Assembly (NCBI GenBank): GCA_030700255.1
Contig: JAUYJN010000018.1
Span: forward strand, 1-48,397
Source of the DNA: Candidatus Peregrinibacteria bacterium
GTDB lineage: Bacteria > Patescibacteriota > Gracilibacteria > UBA1369 > JABINC01
Length of the DNA stretch: 48,397 nt
Direction: 5' to 3'
In this document: one piece after another, positions 33,387 through 41,005 of the stretch
Position numbering within the stretch: position 1 is the stretch's first letter
Layout: each line of letters begins with the position of its first letter
Program-made: the position numbers and the translations under genes
The notes under the pieces: model-generated
Told to the model about the DNA's origin: nothing
What the model saw: only the letters and a program-made list of their open reading frames with translations
Databases searched by the model: none

Positions 33387-34319
33387 TTAAATCTTTACGA
33401 AGTTTTCAGGTGCTTCCAGGTATTGCTTATTGAGGTTTTTATTCTTTTCAATCATCATTTCTTTAATCTTGACGTTCATTTCTTTTTCATTGGATTTTCT
33501 TGCGCTAGAGTAGAATTTTTTTGCTTTGAGGTTTGATTCACCGGTAAGACTTAGAAGTTCTTCGCATACTTGCATACTTTCCTCGTATTTGCCTTGATTG
33601 TATAGCGAGTTTATAAAATCTAGAGAATCTTCTATAAAGACGCTTTTTTCATATTTTCTATTCTCAAGTATGAGATTTTCAGTTTGGTCGATGTATTTTT
33701 TGATCCTTGCTTCTGGGAAAATCTGATAAAGCTTCGTCAAAAATTTATACAATCTTTCATATTCCTGGTGCTCTAGCAGTTCTTTTCTCGATTTTAACTG
33801 TTCTATAACATAATCATGTTTGACCTTTTGCATGAGATCATCAGGCCAAGATTCACCTTCGAAATATGGTTTTATTTGTTCAATCGCATTTATTGTTTCC
33901 ATAAATTTACCATCTTTGTGCAGAGTTTTGATGTTTTTCTTAATTTCTTTTTTGTATTTACTTGAGGCTTTTTCTTTTTGTTCGCGACTCAAGGTCTTGA
34001 GTCGCGCTATCTGAAATAGCACCGGTGGATATTCCGGATAAAATTTATCCAAAGCTTCATATTCAGTTAACAGCTTATCATATTCTTTTAAATCCCAAAG
34101 TGACTGTAGGTCATTTATTCTTCTTTTGAGCTCCTTTTTACGTGCTTTTCTGATTTCTTTCGCCGCTTTCAAAATTGTTTTGTTCGCAAATTCATTTGTT
34201 GAATCGAGATTCAAAGCTTGCTGACACGCTCGGTATGCCGCTTCAAAATCTTTCGCATCAAAATAATCTCTCGCAGAACGCAGATATTCAAGCAGCTGAT
34301 TTTCGTCGATGTAGGTCAT
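33387..34319 (-). CDS. TPR/helical-repeat protein of unknown function
   Basis: A 310-residue soluble, highly charged, helical protein. The N-terminus (YLRSARDYFDAKDFEAAYRACQQALNLDSTNEFA) is a clear tetratricopeptide-type repeat, and later segments (YNQGKYEESMQVCEELLSLTG; FMETINAIEQIKPYFEG) look like further repeats, with Lys/Glu-rich helices between them. No enzyme domain, signal peptide or membrane helix is seen. It is likely an interaction scaffold. It is convergent with purA, 18 bp apart. Confidence 0.8.
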   Translation of the reverse strand: MTYIDENQLLEYLRSARDYFDAKDFEAAYRACQQALNLDSTNEFANKTILKAAKEIRKARKKELKRRINDLQSLWDLKEYDKLLTEYEALDKFYPEYPPVLFQIARLKTLSREQKEKASSKYKKEIKKNIKTLHKDGKFMETINAIEQIKPYFEGESWPDDLMQKVKHDYVIEQLKSRKELLEHQEYERLYKFLTKLYQIFPEARIKKYIDQTENLILENRKYEKSVFIEDSLDFINSLYNQGKYEESMQVCEELLSLTGESNLKAKKFYSSARKSNEKEMNVKIKEMMIEKNKNLNKQYLEAPENFVKI

Positions 34320-34463
34320 TTATTTGTTAGTATTTATATAAAATACTCATATTATTATATCATAAATACGTAATATTGACAAAAGGAACAGCGCTCACAG
34401 GGGTACTGTAAACCATAGCTGTGGGTGAAAATGTCAATTTTTGTTATACTCGAAAGATTTCTC

Positions 34464-34504
34464 CGCAGCTTGCTGCGATGGTATAGTGGTTCGCGTGAGC
34501 GAAC
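34464..34504. repeat. Two hairpins before the transposase remnant
   Basis: CGCAGC-TT-GCTGCG (34464-34477) and GTTCGC-GTGA-GCGAAC (34489-34504) are perfect 6-bp stems, the second with a GNRA-type loop. Subterminal hairpins like these are the recognition sites of IS200/IS605 transposases. Confidence 0.6.
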
Positions 34505-34716
34505 ATATCTACAAAAGCCATAACAAGAGCCCGCTGCTGTATCACTTGGTGTGTAAGTATCGGCGCAAGGTTTTTACGGATGAAGTTGAGGACACTTTGG
34601 GGAGGGGGATTTTGGACAAGTGGATATTATATAAACACGGTTGGGCAGTATGCGAACGAACAAGTGATACAGCGATACGTTAAAGATCAGGGGGCAATAT
34701 ACAAGCGTGTTCATTT
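34501..34716 (+). pseudogene. Decayed IS200/IS605-family transposase (TnpA) remnant
   Basis: Two pieces of a Y1 HUH transposase are fused. The first frame gives KSHNKSPLLYHLVCKYRRKVF, matching the N-terminus of IS200-type TnpA. The other frame, from about 34591, gives GGGFWTSGYYINTVGQYANE and then QRYVKDQG, matching its C-terminus with the likely nucleophile Tyr encoded at 34676-34678. The central part, including the HUH metal-binding motif, is missing and the halves are in different frames. Two to three residues are also lost after LVC. It therefore cannot be active. Hairpins flank it on both sides. Confidence 0.85.
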
Positions 34717-34720
34717 ATGC

Positions 34721-34769
34721 CCGCTTTGTAGCGGTTATTTTATTGCGCCGCCTAAGGCGAACGGCGTTC
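34721..34769. repeat. Three hairpins after the transposase remnant
   Basis: CCGCT-TTGT-AGCGG (34721-34734), CGCC-TAA-GGCG (34749-34759) and GAACG-G-CGTTC (34759-34769) follow closely. They resemble the right-end structures of an IS200-type element or REP-type clusters, and stand out against AT-rich flanks. Confidence 0.55.
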
Positions 34770-34809
34770 CCAACCAAAGCGATATTTCGCTTTTTTCACG
34801 AATCCATAC

Positions 34810-35310
34810 TTATTTCATCCATTTGAAACTTTTAAAGATTTCCTCTGAGATAGTGTGTGGTTGATTTTCACCTTCTAGCCCTGACATGCCATCGGGCATT
34901 ATTAAAAAATAGGGTTCACATAGTATCGCTGAACAGCCGTAATAGGTGTGGGTTTTATTTTGAGAAATAAGCATTATAGTTGCGCCTCCATTGATTTCAA
35001 AAGAGAAGGGTACACCATCTCTTTCCAGCCCCCCACTTATTTCACAAGGAATAGAGTAGTAACTTCTTGTTTTTTCCATCTCAGATATTTGGCGAGCATT
35101 GTTGAAAATTTCTTTCACGTCCTCTTTTGAGAGTTGCCAGTTCATGCAAGCTTCAAGCAAAGCGGAATTATTTATTTCCTCAGTGACTTGAACACGATCC
35201 ACGCTTAATATGTTGATGCCACGAGCTTCTGTTGACAAGCAAGAGGCAAGTAAGAAGATCGCTATACATATACCAACTAAGTATATTATTGCTTTTATAC
35301 TTTTCTTCAT
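34810..35310 (-). CDS. Predicted lipoprotein of unknown function
   Basis: A 166-residue exported protein. The start at 35310 (MKKSIKAIIYLVG) is preferred to one 21 bases upstream because it places a positively charged residue pair directly before the hydrophobic stretch. The lipobox ends LLASC. The mature part contains scattered Cys (LLEACMNW, SIPCEISGG, YGCSAILCEPY) that could form disulfides, which fits the DsbA-like protein elsewhere in the window. I do not recognise a family. It follows the next gene upstream by 29 bp. Confidence 0.75.
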   Translation of the reverse strand: MKKSIKAIIYLVGICIAIFLLASCLSTEARGINILSVDRVQVTEEINNSALLEACMNWQLSKEDVKEIFNNARQISEMEKTRSYYSIPCEISGGLERDGVPFSFEINGGATIMLISQNKTHTYYGCSAILCEPYFLIMPDGMSGLEGENQPHTISEEIFKSFKWMK

Positions 35311-35339
35311 GATAACTACGCTTTGAAACATAATTTTTA

Positions 35340-35951
35340 TTAAAAAGTAAAAATCACATCATCTACATCCGGGAATCTAAGTAAATTGACGTACAACAGC
35401 GGATCGTAATTATATATATCGCCACACAATATTTTTATATTTACAACCCTGTTTGTGAATTCATATTCTTTTCTGTATTTGAAAGCTAATATCTCATTTT
35501 CTTTCACCGTAGGATACTCCCATTTCACAATATCGCTGAAAGTCATTTCGTCGGTCGGATATTCAGAGTATATGCTAACGCTTATATCAGCTTCTGGAAT
35601 TGCTTCAAAATTAAACTGGAAAGGCTCAAGCTCATCGTACTCTAAAAATTGTTCTTTATTTGGGACATAAGTTCTGTCTTCATATAGAAAAACCGGAGTG
35701 CCTGACTGAAGCGAAAAAACAAACACTCTATAGTCTGTCTTATCGTTACCTTGAAGAAAAAGCTTATTTTTATGAACAACATAATGCGTATTTCCTAATG
35801 AAAGAGAATTATCACTTTTGAAATTCGCAATATCTATTGCCATTTGCACCATCAATAAATCCTCTGTTTTATTATCAGAGTTATCAATTCCCTGAATTCT
35901 TACATAAGAAAAAAGAAATATTATGCAAAGTAGTACTAAAGAGTATTTCAC
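35340..35951 (-). CDS. Exported protein of unknown function
   Basis: A 203-residue protein with an N-terminal signal-like hydrophobic segment (YSLVLLCIIFLFSYV) and a soluble remainder rich in acidic and aromatic residues. The start codon is GTG at 35951. I recognise no family; the strand-rich composition (VVHKNKLFLQG, YRVFVFSL, VFLYEDRTYV) suggests a beta fold. It is followed by the lipoprotein gene on the same strand, suggesting a two-gene envelope unit downstream of der. Confidence 0.7.
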   Translation of the reverse strand: MKYSLVLLCIIFLFSYVRIQGIDNSDNKTEDLLMVQMAIDIANFKSDNSLSLGNTHYVVHKNKLFLQGNDKTDYRVFVFSLQSGTPVFLYEDRTYVPNKEQFLEYDELEPFQFNFEAIPEADISVSIYSEYPTDEMTFSDIVKWEYPTVKENEILAFKYRKEYEFTNRVVNIKILCGDIYNYDPLLYVNLLRFPDVDDVIFTF

Positions 35952-35968
35952 TATTAAATTAAACTAAA

Positions 35969-37351
35969 TTAAGCCTCTTGCACCCTACTCCTAAAATCCA
36001 TCCTGATCACGGTACCGGTAAATCCATATTCAACGCGTAATTGATTTTCCATATAACGTTTATATGAGAAATGAAAAGAGTCTTCTTGATTCACAAAAAG
36101 TACGAAATGCGGTGGCTCAACATCAACTTGAGTCGCATAAAGTAATTTTGGCTTTATATTTTTCGTCCCATGTGGCCCACGTTTTGCAACAACTTTCTTG
36201 AAAAAAGCATTTAATTCAGCTGTTGGTATACGTTTTATGCGCTCAGCATGTATCTGATCCGCTAAAGCATAAATTTTATCGACATTTTTACCGGTTAAAG
36301 CGGAAGTAAAAAGCACAGGCGCAAAACTCAAGAATGCACACTTTTTTTGCAAATAATTTACAAATGACATCTTTGCTTCTTCACCTTTTGGCATAAGATC
36401 AGTTTTGTTTACAACTAATACAATCCCCTTACCGGCCTTCATCGCCTCCTCAACAACGTGCATATCCTGATTTGTAACTCCATCCTTATAATCTATAAGT
36501 AGAAATATAATATCCGACCTCTCGACAGCAGACAAACTACGCAGGACAGAGAGCCCTTCTATACCTTGTCCAACCTTACCTTTACGTCGAATACCTGCAG
36601 TATCAACAAGTCTGTATTGTACACCGTTTCGGACAACAAGAGTGTCCACTTCATCACGCGTAGTCCCGGGAATTTCTGAAACAATAGACCTTTTCTCACC
36701 TACTAAAGAATTAAAAAACGATGATTTTCCTACATTTGGCCTACCAATTAGACATAAACTCAATTCATTTGATTTTTTAGGGGAAGTGTCATTTGTAAAC
36801 CCCTCTGCACGCAATAATTTTGCGATTTGATTGGTTAAAACATCAAATCCACGCTTATGAACGGCCGACAATTGAATAGGCTCACCAAAACCAAGTTCAC
36901 ATAAATTGAAAGTTGTGTAATCAAGTTGTTTATTATCACATTTATTCGCTACCAAAATAGTAGGCTTCTTTGCTTCTCTCAAAATCTTCACAACAGAAAA
37001 GTCGGTTACCGTAAGCTCATCAGCAGCACTCATAACAAATAATATAACATCTGCTTCAGCTATAGCTATATAAGCCTGCATTTTTACATCATCCTCAAGA
37101 TCACCTTCATAATAAAGACCTGCCGTATCTATCAACTGGGCAGCCATACCATCAATACGAAACTTTTCAGTAACACGATCACGCGTAGTACCGGGTGTCT
37201 CCGACTCAATAGCTTTTCTTCTTTTAATTAACCTATTGAAAATAGTTGATTTACCTACGTTCGGCCTACCAACTATTGCAATTCGAGCAGATCTGGTTGG
37301 AGCATCTTTATTGGTAGATTTTTCGTTCACTTGTGAAATAACTGTTTCCAA
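35969..37351 (-). CDS. der: Double-GTPase ribosome assembly factor Der (EngA)
   Basis: Needed for large-subunit assembly. The 460-residue protein has two GTPase domains in tandem, each with GRPNVGKS (28-35 and about 203-210), switch motifs PGTTRD, DTAGL or DTAGI, and NKCD/NKTD, followed by the C-terminal KH-like domain. The open frame starts at a TTG (37351); the only other candidate before the first P-loop is a GTG at residue 8. A non-ATG start is therefore certain unless upstream sequence differs. Confidence 0.96.
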   Translation of the reverse strand: METVISQVNEKSTNKDAPTRSARIAIVGRPNVGKSTIFNRLIKRRKAIESETPGTTRDRVTEKFRIDGMAAQLIDTAGLYYEGDLEDDVKMQAYIAIAEADVILFVMSAADELTVTDFSVVKILREAKKPTILVANKCDNKQLDYTTFNLCELGFGEPIQLSAVHKRGFDVLTNQIAKLLRAEGFTNDTSPKKSNELSLCLIGRPNVGKSSFFNSLVGEKRSIVSEIPGTTRDEVDTLVVRNGVQYRLVDTAGIRRKGKVGQGIEGLSVLRSLSAVERSDIIFLLIDYKDGVTNQDMHVVEEAMKAGKGIVLVVNKTDLMPKGEEAKMSFVNYLQKKCAFLSFAPVLFTSALTGKNVDKIYALADQIHAERIKRIPTAELNAFFKKVVAKRGPHGTKNIKPKLLYATQVDVEPPHFVLFVNQEDSFHFSYKRYMENQLRVEYGFTGTVIRMDFRSRVQEA

Positions 37352-37420
37352 AAGGGGTGAAATATAGTAAAAGCGTAGAGGGATTCTACTGAAATTAATT
37401 CAAAAATACAAGTTATTAAA

Positions 37421-38167
37421 ATGAATCAAGACCCAACCAAAACAATCAAAAACATACTGCCTGAAATAAAAAATGCCACACTTGTCGTCGTGACAAAAAA
37501 TCAACCATTCAAAACAGTAGAGAAACTTATTTTTAGTGGAGCCACGAAAGATATAGGGGAATCACGCTGGCAAGAATTTCAGAACAGATTTTTAATAAAA
37601 ACACCTCCTTCTACAAAAACTCTATATGAAACATGTATCGAAAATAACATACGCTTACATTTTATAGGCCACCTTCAAACAAATAAGGCACGAGATATAG
37701 TAAAACATTTCGACCTCATACAAAGCGTAGATAGCATTAAATTATTAGAAAAAATCAACAAAGAGGCGAGCCTCACAGGGAAAATTCAAAAAGTATTACT
37801 CGAAGTAAACATATCCAAAGATCCAAAAAAACATGGGTTCAAAGCGGAAGAAGTTCAAATGGCACTATCCCTACCCCTTCAGAACATTCAAATTAATGGC
37901 CTTATGACAATACTCGCGGAAAATCTAACCGAAAAACAACAGCTCACCCAATTTGAACAACTAAAAGCTTTGACCACGATATATGAACTCAAAACGGTGT
38001 CCATGGGAATGTCAGGAGACTACAAACTTGCAATACAAGCGGGTGCGAACATGATAAGGCTCGGCAGTATTATCTTCAATAACTTTGACTTTAAGACTGT
38101 GTTATTGTTAAATAAGGAGGACTATAAAGTAAGTCAAAGCAAACAAAAACACACAAATGCGAACTAA
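37421..38167 (+). CDS. YggS/PLPBP-family pyridoxal-phosphate protein
   Basis: Homeostasis of pyridoxal phosphate. The 248-residue alanine-racemase-N fold protein shows VVVTKNQP with the PLP-binding Lys26, HFIGHLQTNKA, VLLEVNISKDPKKHGF and SMGMSGDYKLAIQAGANMIRLGS. The family motif is VSKTK or VTKxxP, so the Lys assignment is firm. The C-terminal 20 residues are a polar extension which overlaps the start of the next gene by 11 bases. It is divergent from der. Confidence 0.93.
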   Translation: MNQDPTKTIKNILPEIKNATLVVVTKNQPFKTVEKLIFSGATKDIGESRWQEFQNRFLIKTPPSTKTLYETCIENNIRLHFIGHLQTNKARDIVKHFDLIQSVDSIKLLEKINKEASLTGKIQKVLLEVNISKDPKKHGFKAEEVQMALSLPLQNIQINGLMTILAENLTEKQQLTQFEQLKALTTIYELKTVSMGMSGDYKLAIQAGANMIRLGSIIFNNFDFKTVLLLNKEDYKVSQSKQKHTNAN

Positions 38168-38723
38168 CAGAGCCTCAACATTAAGAAGTATCATCGGAAG
38201 ATCTATATTAACGCTTATTTTAAGTGTGCTTTTAGCGATCCGGATAGCTCCTGCTTTATCGAGTACTGCATTCGCAGTACCAACTAGAACGGCAATACCT
38301 ATAGCAAATCAAAAATGTTCTACTTTCTCTGAATACACAGATATTGTAAATGCATACAAAACCCAAGGAGTTGAAGCGGAGGCGAGAGAAACAGCAAAAA
38401 AAGATGCAAAAACACACTTCACAAATGAACTAAGTAGAGATGACCAATACGATGTAATCGCCTGTACATTAAAGTCAGGGCAATTCCATCTTTTTATGGT
38501 TCCATATATGATAAGATATTTTGTAGAAGTAATAATTCAACTGGCAGGACTTGTTTGCGTACTTTTCATAGTAATTGGAGCGTATCAATATCTAATAGGA
38601 TCTCTAACTGAAGATAAGCAAAAGGGTAAAGACACGATCAAAAACGCCCTAATAGGACTCGTTATCACCCTACTCTCATGGATCATAGTAAACGTCGTAC
38701 AAGTGGCGCTTACCGGTGCATAA
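38157..38723 (+). CDS. T4SS-pilin-like small membrane protein (TrbC/VirB2 type)
   Basis: A 188-residue protein with a long signal peptide (Arg-rich start, hydrophobic 18-40, AFA cleavage near 41), a soluble segment with two Cys (ANQKCSTF; VIACTL), and two C-terminal membrane helices (about 120-145 and 163-183) separated by the charged loop GSLTEDKQKGKDTIKNAL. This layout is that of the Patescibacteria T4SS_pilin/VirB2-TrbC group. No other secretion genes are close. It might serve in surface appendages or DNA uptake (inference). Its start overlaps the YggS-type gene. Confidence 0.8.
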   Translation: MRTNRASTLRSIIGRSILTLILSVLLAIRIAPALSSTAFAVPTRTAIPIANQKCSTFSEYTDIVNAYKTQGVEAEARETAKKDAKTHFTNELSRDDQYDVIACTLKSGQFHLFMVPYMIRYFVEVIIQLAGLVCVLFIVIGAYQYLIGSLTEDKQKGKDTIKNALIGLVITLLSWIIVNVVQVALTGA

Positions 38724-38750
38724 ATAAATTAAAATATAATTACAACTATC

Positions 38751-39956
38751 ATGGCAATGCAAACACATTTCGAGAAATTCATGAGTCACACAAAGAAACT
38801 AAAAAAACGTGTGGAGAAATTAACCAATAAGGCAAGGGATGAAAAACCAAAGAAAGCTGTTGCTTTACCAAAGAGTAAGAAAATAGAGAAAGTGGTTGTG
38901 GAATTGTCTATGGCTAGCGTTGCTAAAGCAACGCTCCTAATCATTTTGCTATATGTATTATCTCAATTTCTAGCATCAATTCAACAAATTCTAATACTTT
39001 TCTTCGTCGCTTTATTCCTATCAGCGGCACTTGACCCAACTGTAGACAAGTTACAAAGTAAAAAAATCCCACGTGCTATCGGAGTATTGCTCATATATTT
39101 CACCATCTTCATATTTTTATTCTTCTTTATATCTCAACTAATACCGCTAATTGGAAGACAAGTTGGGGATCTTGCAAACAAAGTGACAGAATTTATAACA
39201 AACATTACTTCAAATGGAAGGACAGACCTACCGTTCGAAAATCAATGGAGACCATTTGTCGATGATTTCTTTAAAACAGTTGATAAAGACACTCTTATAG
39301 GTAATTTACAAAAAGGTCTTGAATACGTCGCCTTACAATTAAAAGGTATAGCCGGTAATACATGGACAGCTCTAACTGTGGTATTTAACGGACTATTAAA
39401 TGCACTTATCGTACTCGTACTTGCCTTCTTCATGGTTCTGGAAGAGGACGACAGTGAACGCTTCCTAAGATCACTTTTTCCATCAAAATACAGCGATTAT
39501 ATAGTTACAAAAACAGGCGAAGTAAAAGACAAAGTTGGAGACTGGTTACGTGGACAAATAGTACTCTCAATAACTATGGGAGTGATTACCGGACTTGGGT
39601 TTTTCATTATGGGTGTAGAGTACGCGGCAACTCTTGGTATGATAGCCGCCATAGCCGAATTCTTACCAATGATAGGGCCTGCAATTACATTCTTAGCTGC
39701 CGCATTGATTGCTTCAAACCAATCACTATGGCTAGTATTGATAGTCGCTGCATGGTGCCTATTTATGCAAGTGCTGGAAGGTAACGTACTTATTCCACTA
39801 ATCATGAAAAAAGCTATTGGACTGAGCCCTGTTATCATAATATTGGCAATGCTTATAGGTTTCCAATTCCTGGGACTACTCGGAATTATAATCGCATTAC
39901 CGGTTGCAACCGTGATCAGTATATTTATCGAAGATTACACAAGAAAAAACAAATAG
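38751..39956 (+). CDS. AI-2E-family transporter (PerM-like)
   Basis: A 401-residue membrane protein of the AI-2E/PerM family. After a basic N-terminal region (Lys-rich, 1-50) there are about eight membrane helices with the family patterns ILILFFVALFLSAALDP, LRGQIVLSITMGVITGLGFFIMG, and QVLEGNVLIPLIMKKAIGLSPVIIILAMLIG. Reported family functions range from autoinducer export to Na+/H+ exchange, so the substrate cannot be named. The perfect 8-bp inverted repeat AGCGTTGC-TAAA-GCAACGCT at 38916-38935 lies within the gene. Confidence 0.92.
   Translation: MAMQTHFEKFMSHTKKLKKRVEKLTNKARDEKPKKAVALPKSKKIEKVVVELSMASVAKATLLIILLYVLSQFLASIQQILILFFVALFLSAALDPTVDKLQSKKIPRAIGVLLIYFTIFIFLFFFISQLIPLIGRQVGDLANKVTEFITNITSNGRTDLPFENQWRPFVDDFFKTVDKDTLIGNLQKGLEYVALQLKGIAGNTWTALTVVFNGLLNALIVLVLAFFMVLEEDDSERFLRSLFPSKYSDYIVTKTGEVKDKVGDWLRGQIVLSITMGVITGLGFFIMGVEYAATLGMIAAIAEFLPMIGPAITFLAAALIASNQSLWLVLIVAAWCLFMQVLEGNVLIPLIMKKAIGLSPVIIILAMLIGFQFLGLLGIIIALPVATVISIFIEDYTRKNK
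38916..38935. repeat. Perfect inverted repeat in the AI-2E gene
   Basis: AGCGTTGC, loop TAAA, GCAACGCT. The centre TTGCTAAAGCAAC is identical to the sequence directly after the palindromic element in rluD (5431-5443), and both encode Ala-Lys-Ala-Thr-Leu-Leu. Confidence 0.55.
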
Positions 39957-39976
39957 CCGCATTTACGATCAACTGA

Positions 39977-41002
39977 CTATAACTGCACCCAAGTAAGGTC
40001 ATCATAACCTTGTGTTATTTCATGAAACACCGGGATATCACTCAGTATCAGTGGTAATTTGAAGTTCATCGCATCCCTAATCGGTATTCCGTACCCTTCA
40101 TAATGAGAGAGGCACGCAAATCCGGAAGCGAGATTATAAAAAGCCAATTTCTCTTCCTCGGAAATAAAACCTGTGAAAATTATCGAAGGATGAGTCCTAT
40201 ATTTAATAGTGTCAAAAATTCGTTCATTTTTTTTGCCTGAGATTACCAAATATTCATATTTCGGGAAATCGCCATTCAAAAATTTCTTAATCAAAGTTTC
40301 TATATTTTTACGAGGCTCAAGAGTTGAGATTGTAAACAAAAAAGGCTGATTTGGAATTTTATATTTCTCTAAAATTTCCGTCAAAAATTCTTCAGACAAA
40401 TGCACACGACTATCATTGAGCAACGTAATCGGATATTGAACAGTGATCTTGTCTCTCAGAGAAGAATCAAGTCCTTTGATTTCAGATTCGGTAAATTGTG
40501 AAACAGCATATATTTTATATGCTTCCTTCAACTCTTTTCTAAGTCTTAAAAACAAAAACCATAATTTAGACTTAAGTGAAAAGAAATGTGGGAACTTTAT
40601 AGGGCTCAGATCATGTACAACTATAGTTTTTTTTACTTTATTTGAGACTGGAGCCGGCCGCGGATCAAGCACGATGAACTCTACATCATCATCAAAGCCA
40701 CGAAGTACATTCCTCAAGCCGCGCAACCTATCTATCCGCGGCCGGCGAAACAAACTACAGCAAACATTTAAAATTTTATTCGGAACCTTCGTATGAACCA
40801 AGCATACATTCGGCAAATGAATATAATCATCAATAAAATTTGGTAAAACGATGTCTTTAGCAGAATTAATCCAAAGTATGATCGGACTTTGTTCATTTTC
40901 TTTTTTTTCTATGAACAAATCGTATAAAAATCCTTCAATATAGACCGGAACCCCTGATCTCCCCGCCCCTTGAAGCGCCCGAATGTCAATTATTTTAACC
41001 AT
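39977..41002 (-). CDS. Family 4 glycosyltransferase, short C-terminus
   Basis: A 341-residue GT-B retaining glycosyltransferase. It begins IDIRALQGAGRSGVPVYIEGF, typical of the mannosyl/rhamnosyl GT4 type, and has PFLFTISTLEPRKNIETLI and SHYEGYGIPIRDAMNFKLPLILSDI (the donor-sugar EX7E-like motif: EGYGIPIRDA). After this motif only about 20 residues remain, whereas related proteins have 50 or more, so the C-terminus may be truncated. A 13-bp GC-rich inverted repeat lies inside it (40653-40746). It follows the second GT4 gene by three bases. Confidence 0.85.
   Translation of the reverse strand: MVKIIDIRALQGAGRSGVPVYIEGFLYDLFIEKKENEQSPIILWINSAKDIVLPNFIDDYIHLPNVCLVHTKVPNKILNVCCSLFRRPRIDRLRGLRNVLRGFDDDVEFIVLDPRPAPVSNKVKKTIVVHDLSPIKFPHFFSLKSKLWFLFLRLRKELKEAYKIYAVSQFTESEIKGLDSSLRDKITVQYPITLLNDSRVHLSEEFLTEILEKYKIPNQPFLFTISTLEPRKNIETLIKKFLNGDFPKYEYLVISGKKNERIFDTIKYRTHPSIIFTGFISEEEKLAFYNLASGFACLSHYEGYGIPIRDAMNFKLPLILSDIPVFHEITQGYDDLTWVQL
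40653..40746. repeat. 13-bp GC-rich inverted repeat inside the glycosyltransferase gene
   Basis: GCCGGCCGCGGAT (40653-40665) and ATCCGCGGCCGGC (40734-40746) are perfect inverted copies separated by 68 bp, in otherwise AT-rich coding DNA. Each copy also contains overlapping smaller palindromes (GCCGGC, CCGCGG). Confidence 0.75.
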
Positions 41003-41005
41003 ATT

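Larger units (their letters stand above)
34320..34809. other. 490-bp spacer with transposase remnant and hairpins
   Basis: No intact gene. The left part (34373-34438) carries an inverted repeat ATTGACA/TGTCAAT that encloses a 7-bp stem (CTCACAG with CTGTGGG). The remainder holds hairpins and the IS200-type transposase remnant listed separately. Confidence 0.6.

Noticed and set aside
38114-38120. Strong AAGGAGG ribosome binding site near the end of the YggS-type gene
   Set aside because: No ATG, GTG or TTG lies at a suitable distance; the next ATG is 36 bases on, so it is probably chance within codons for Lys-Glu-Asp.
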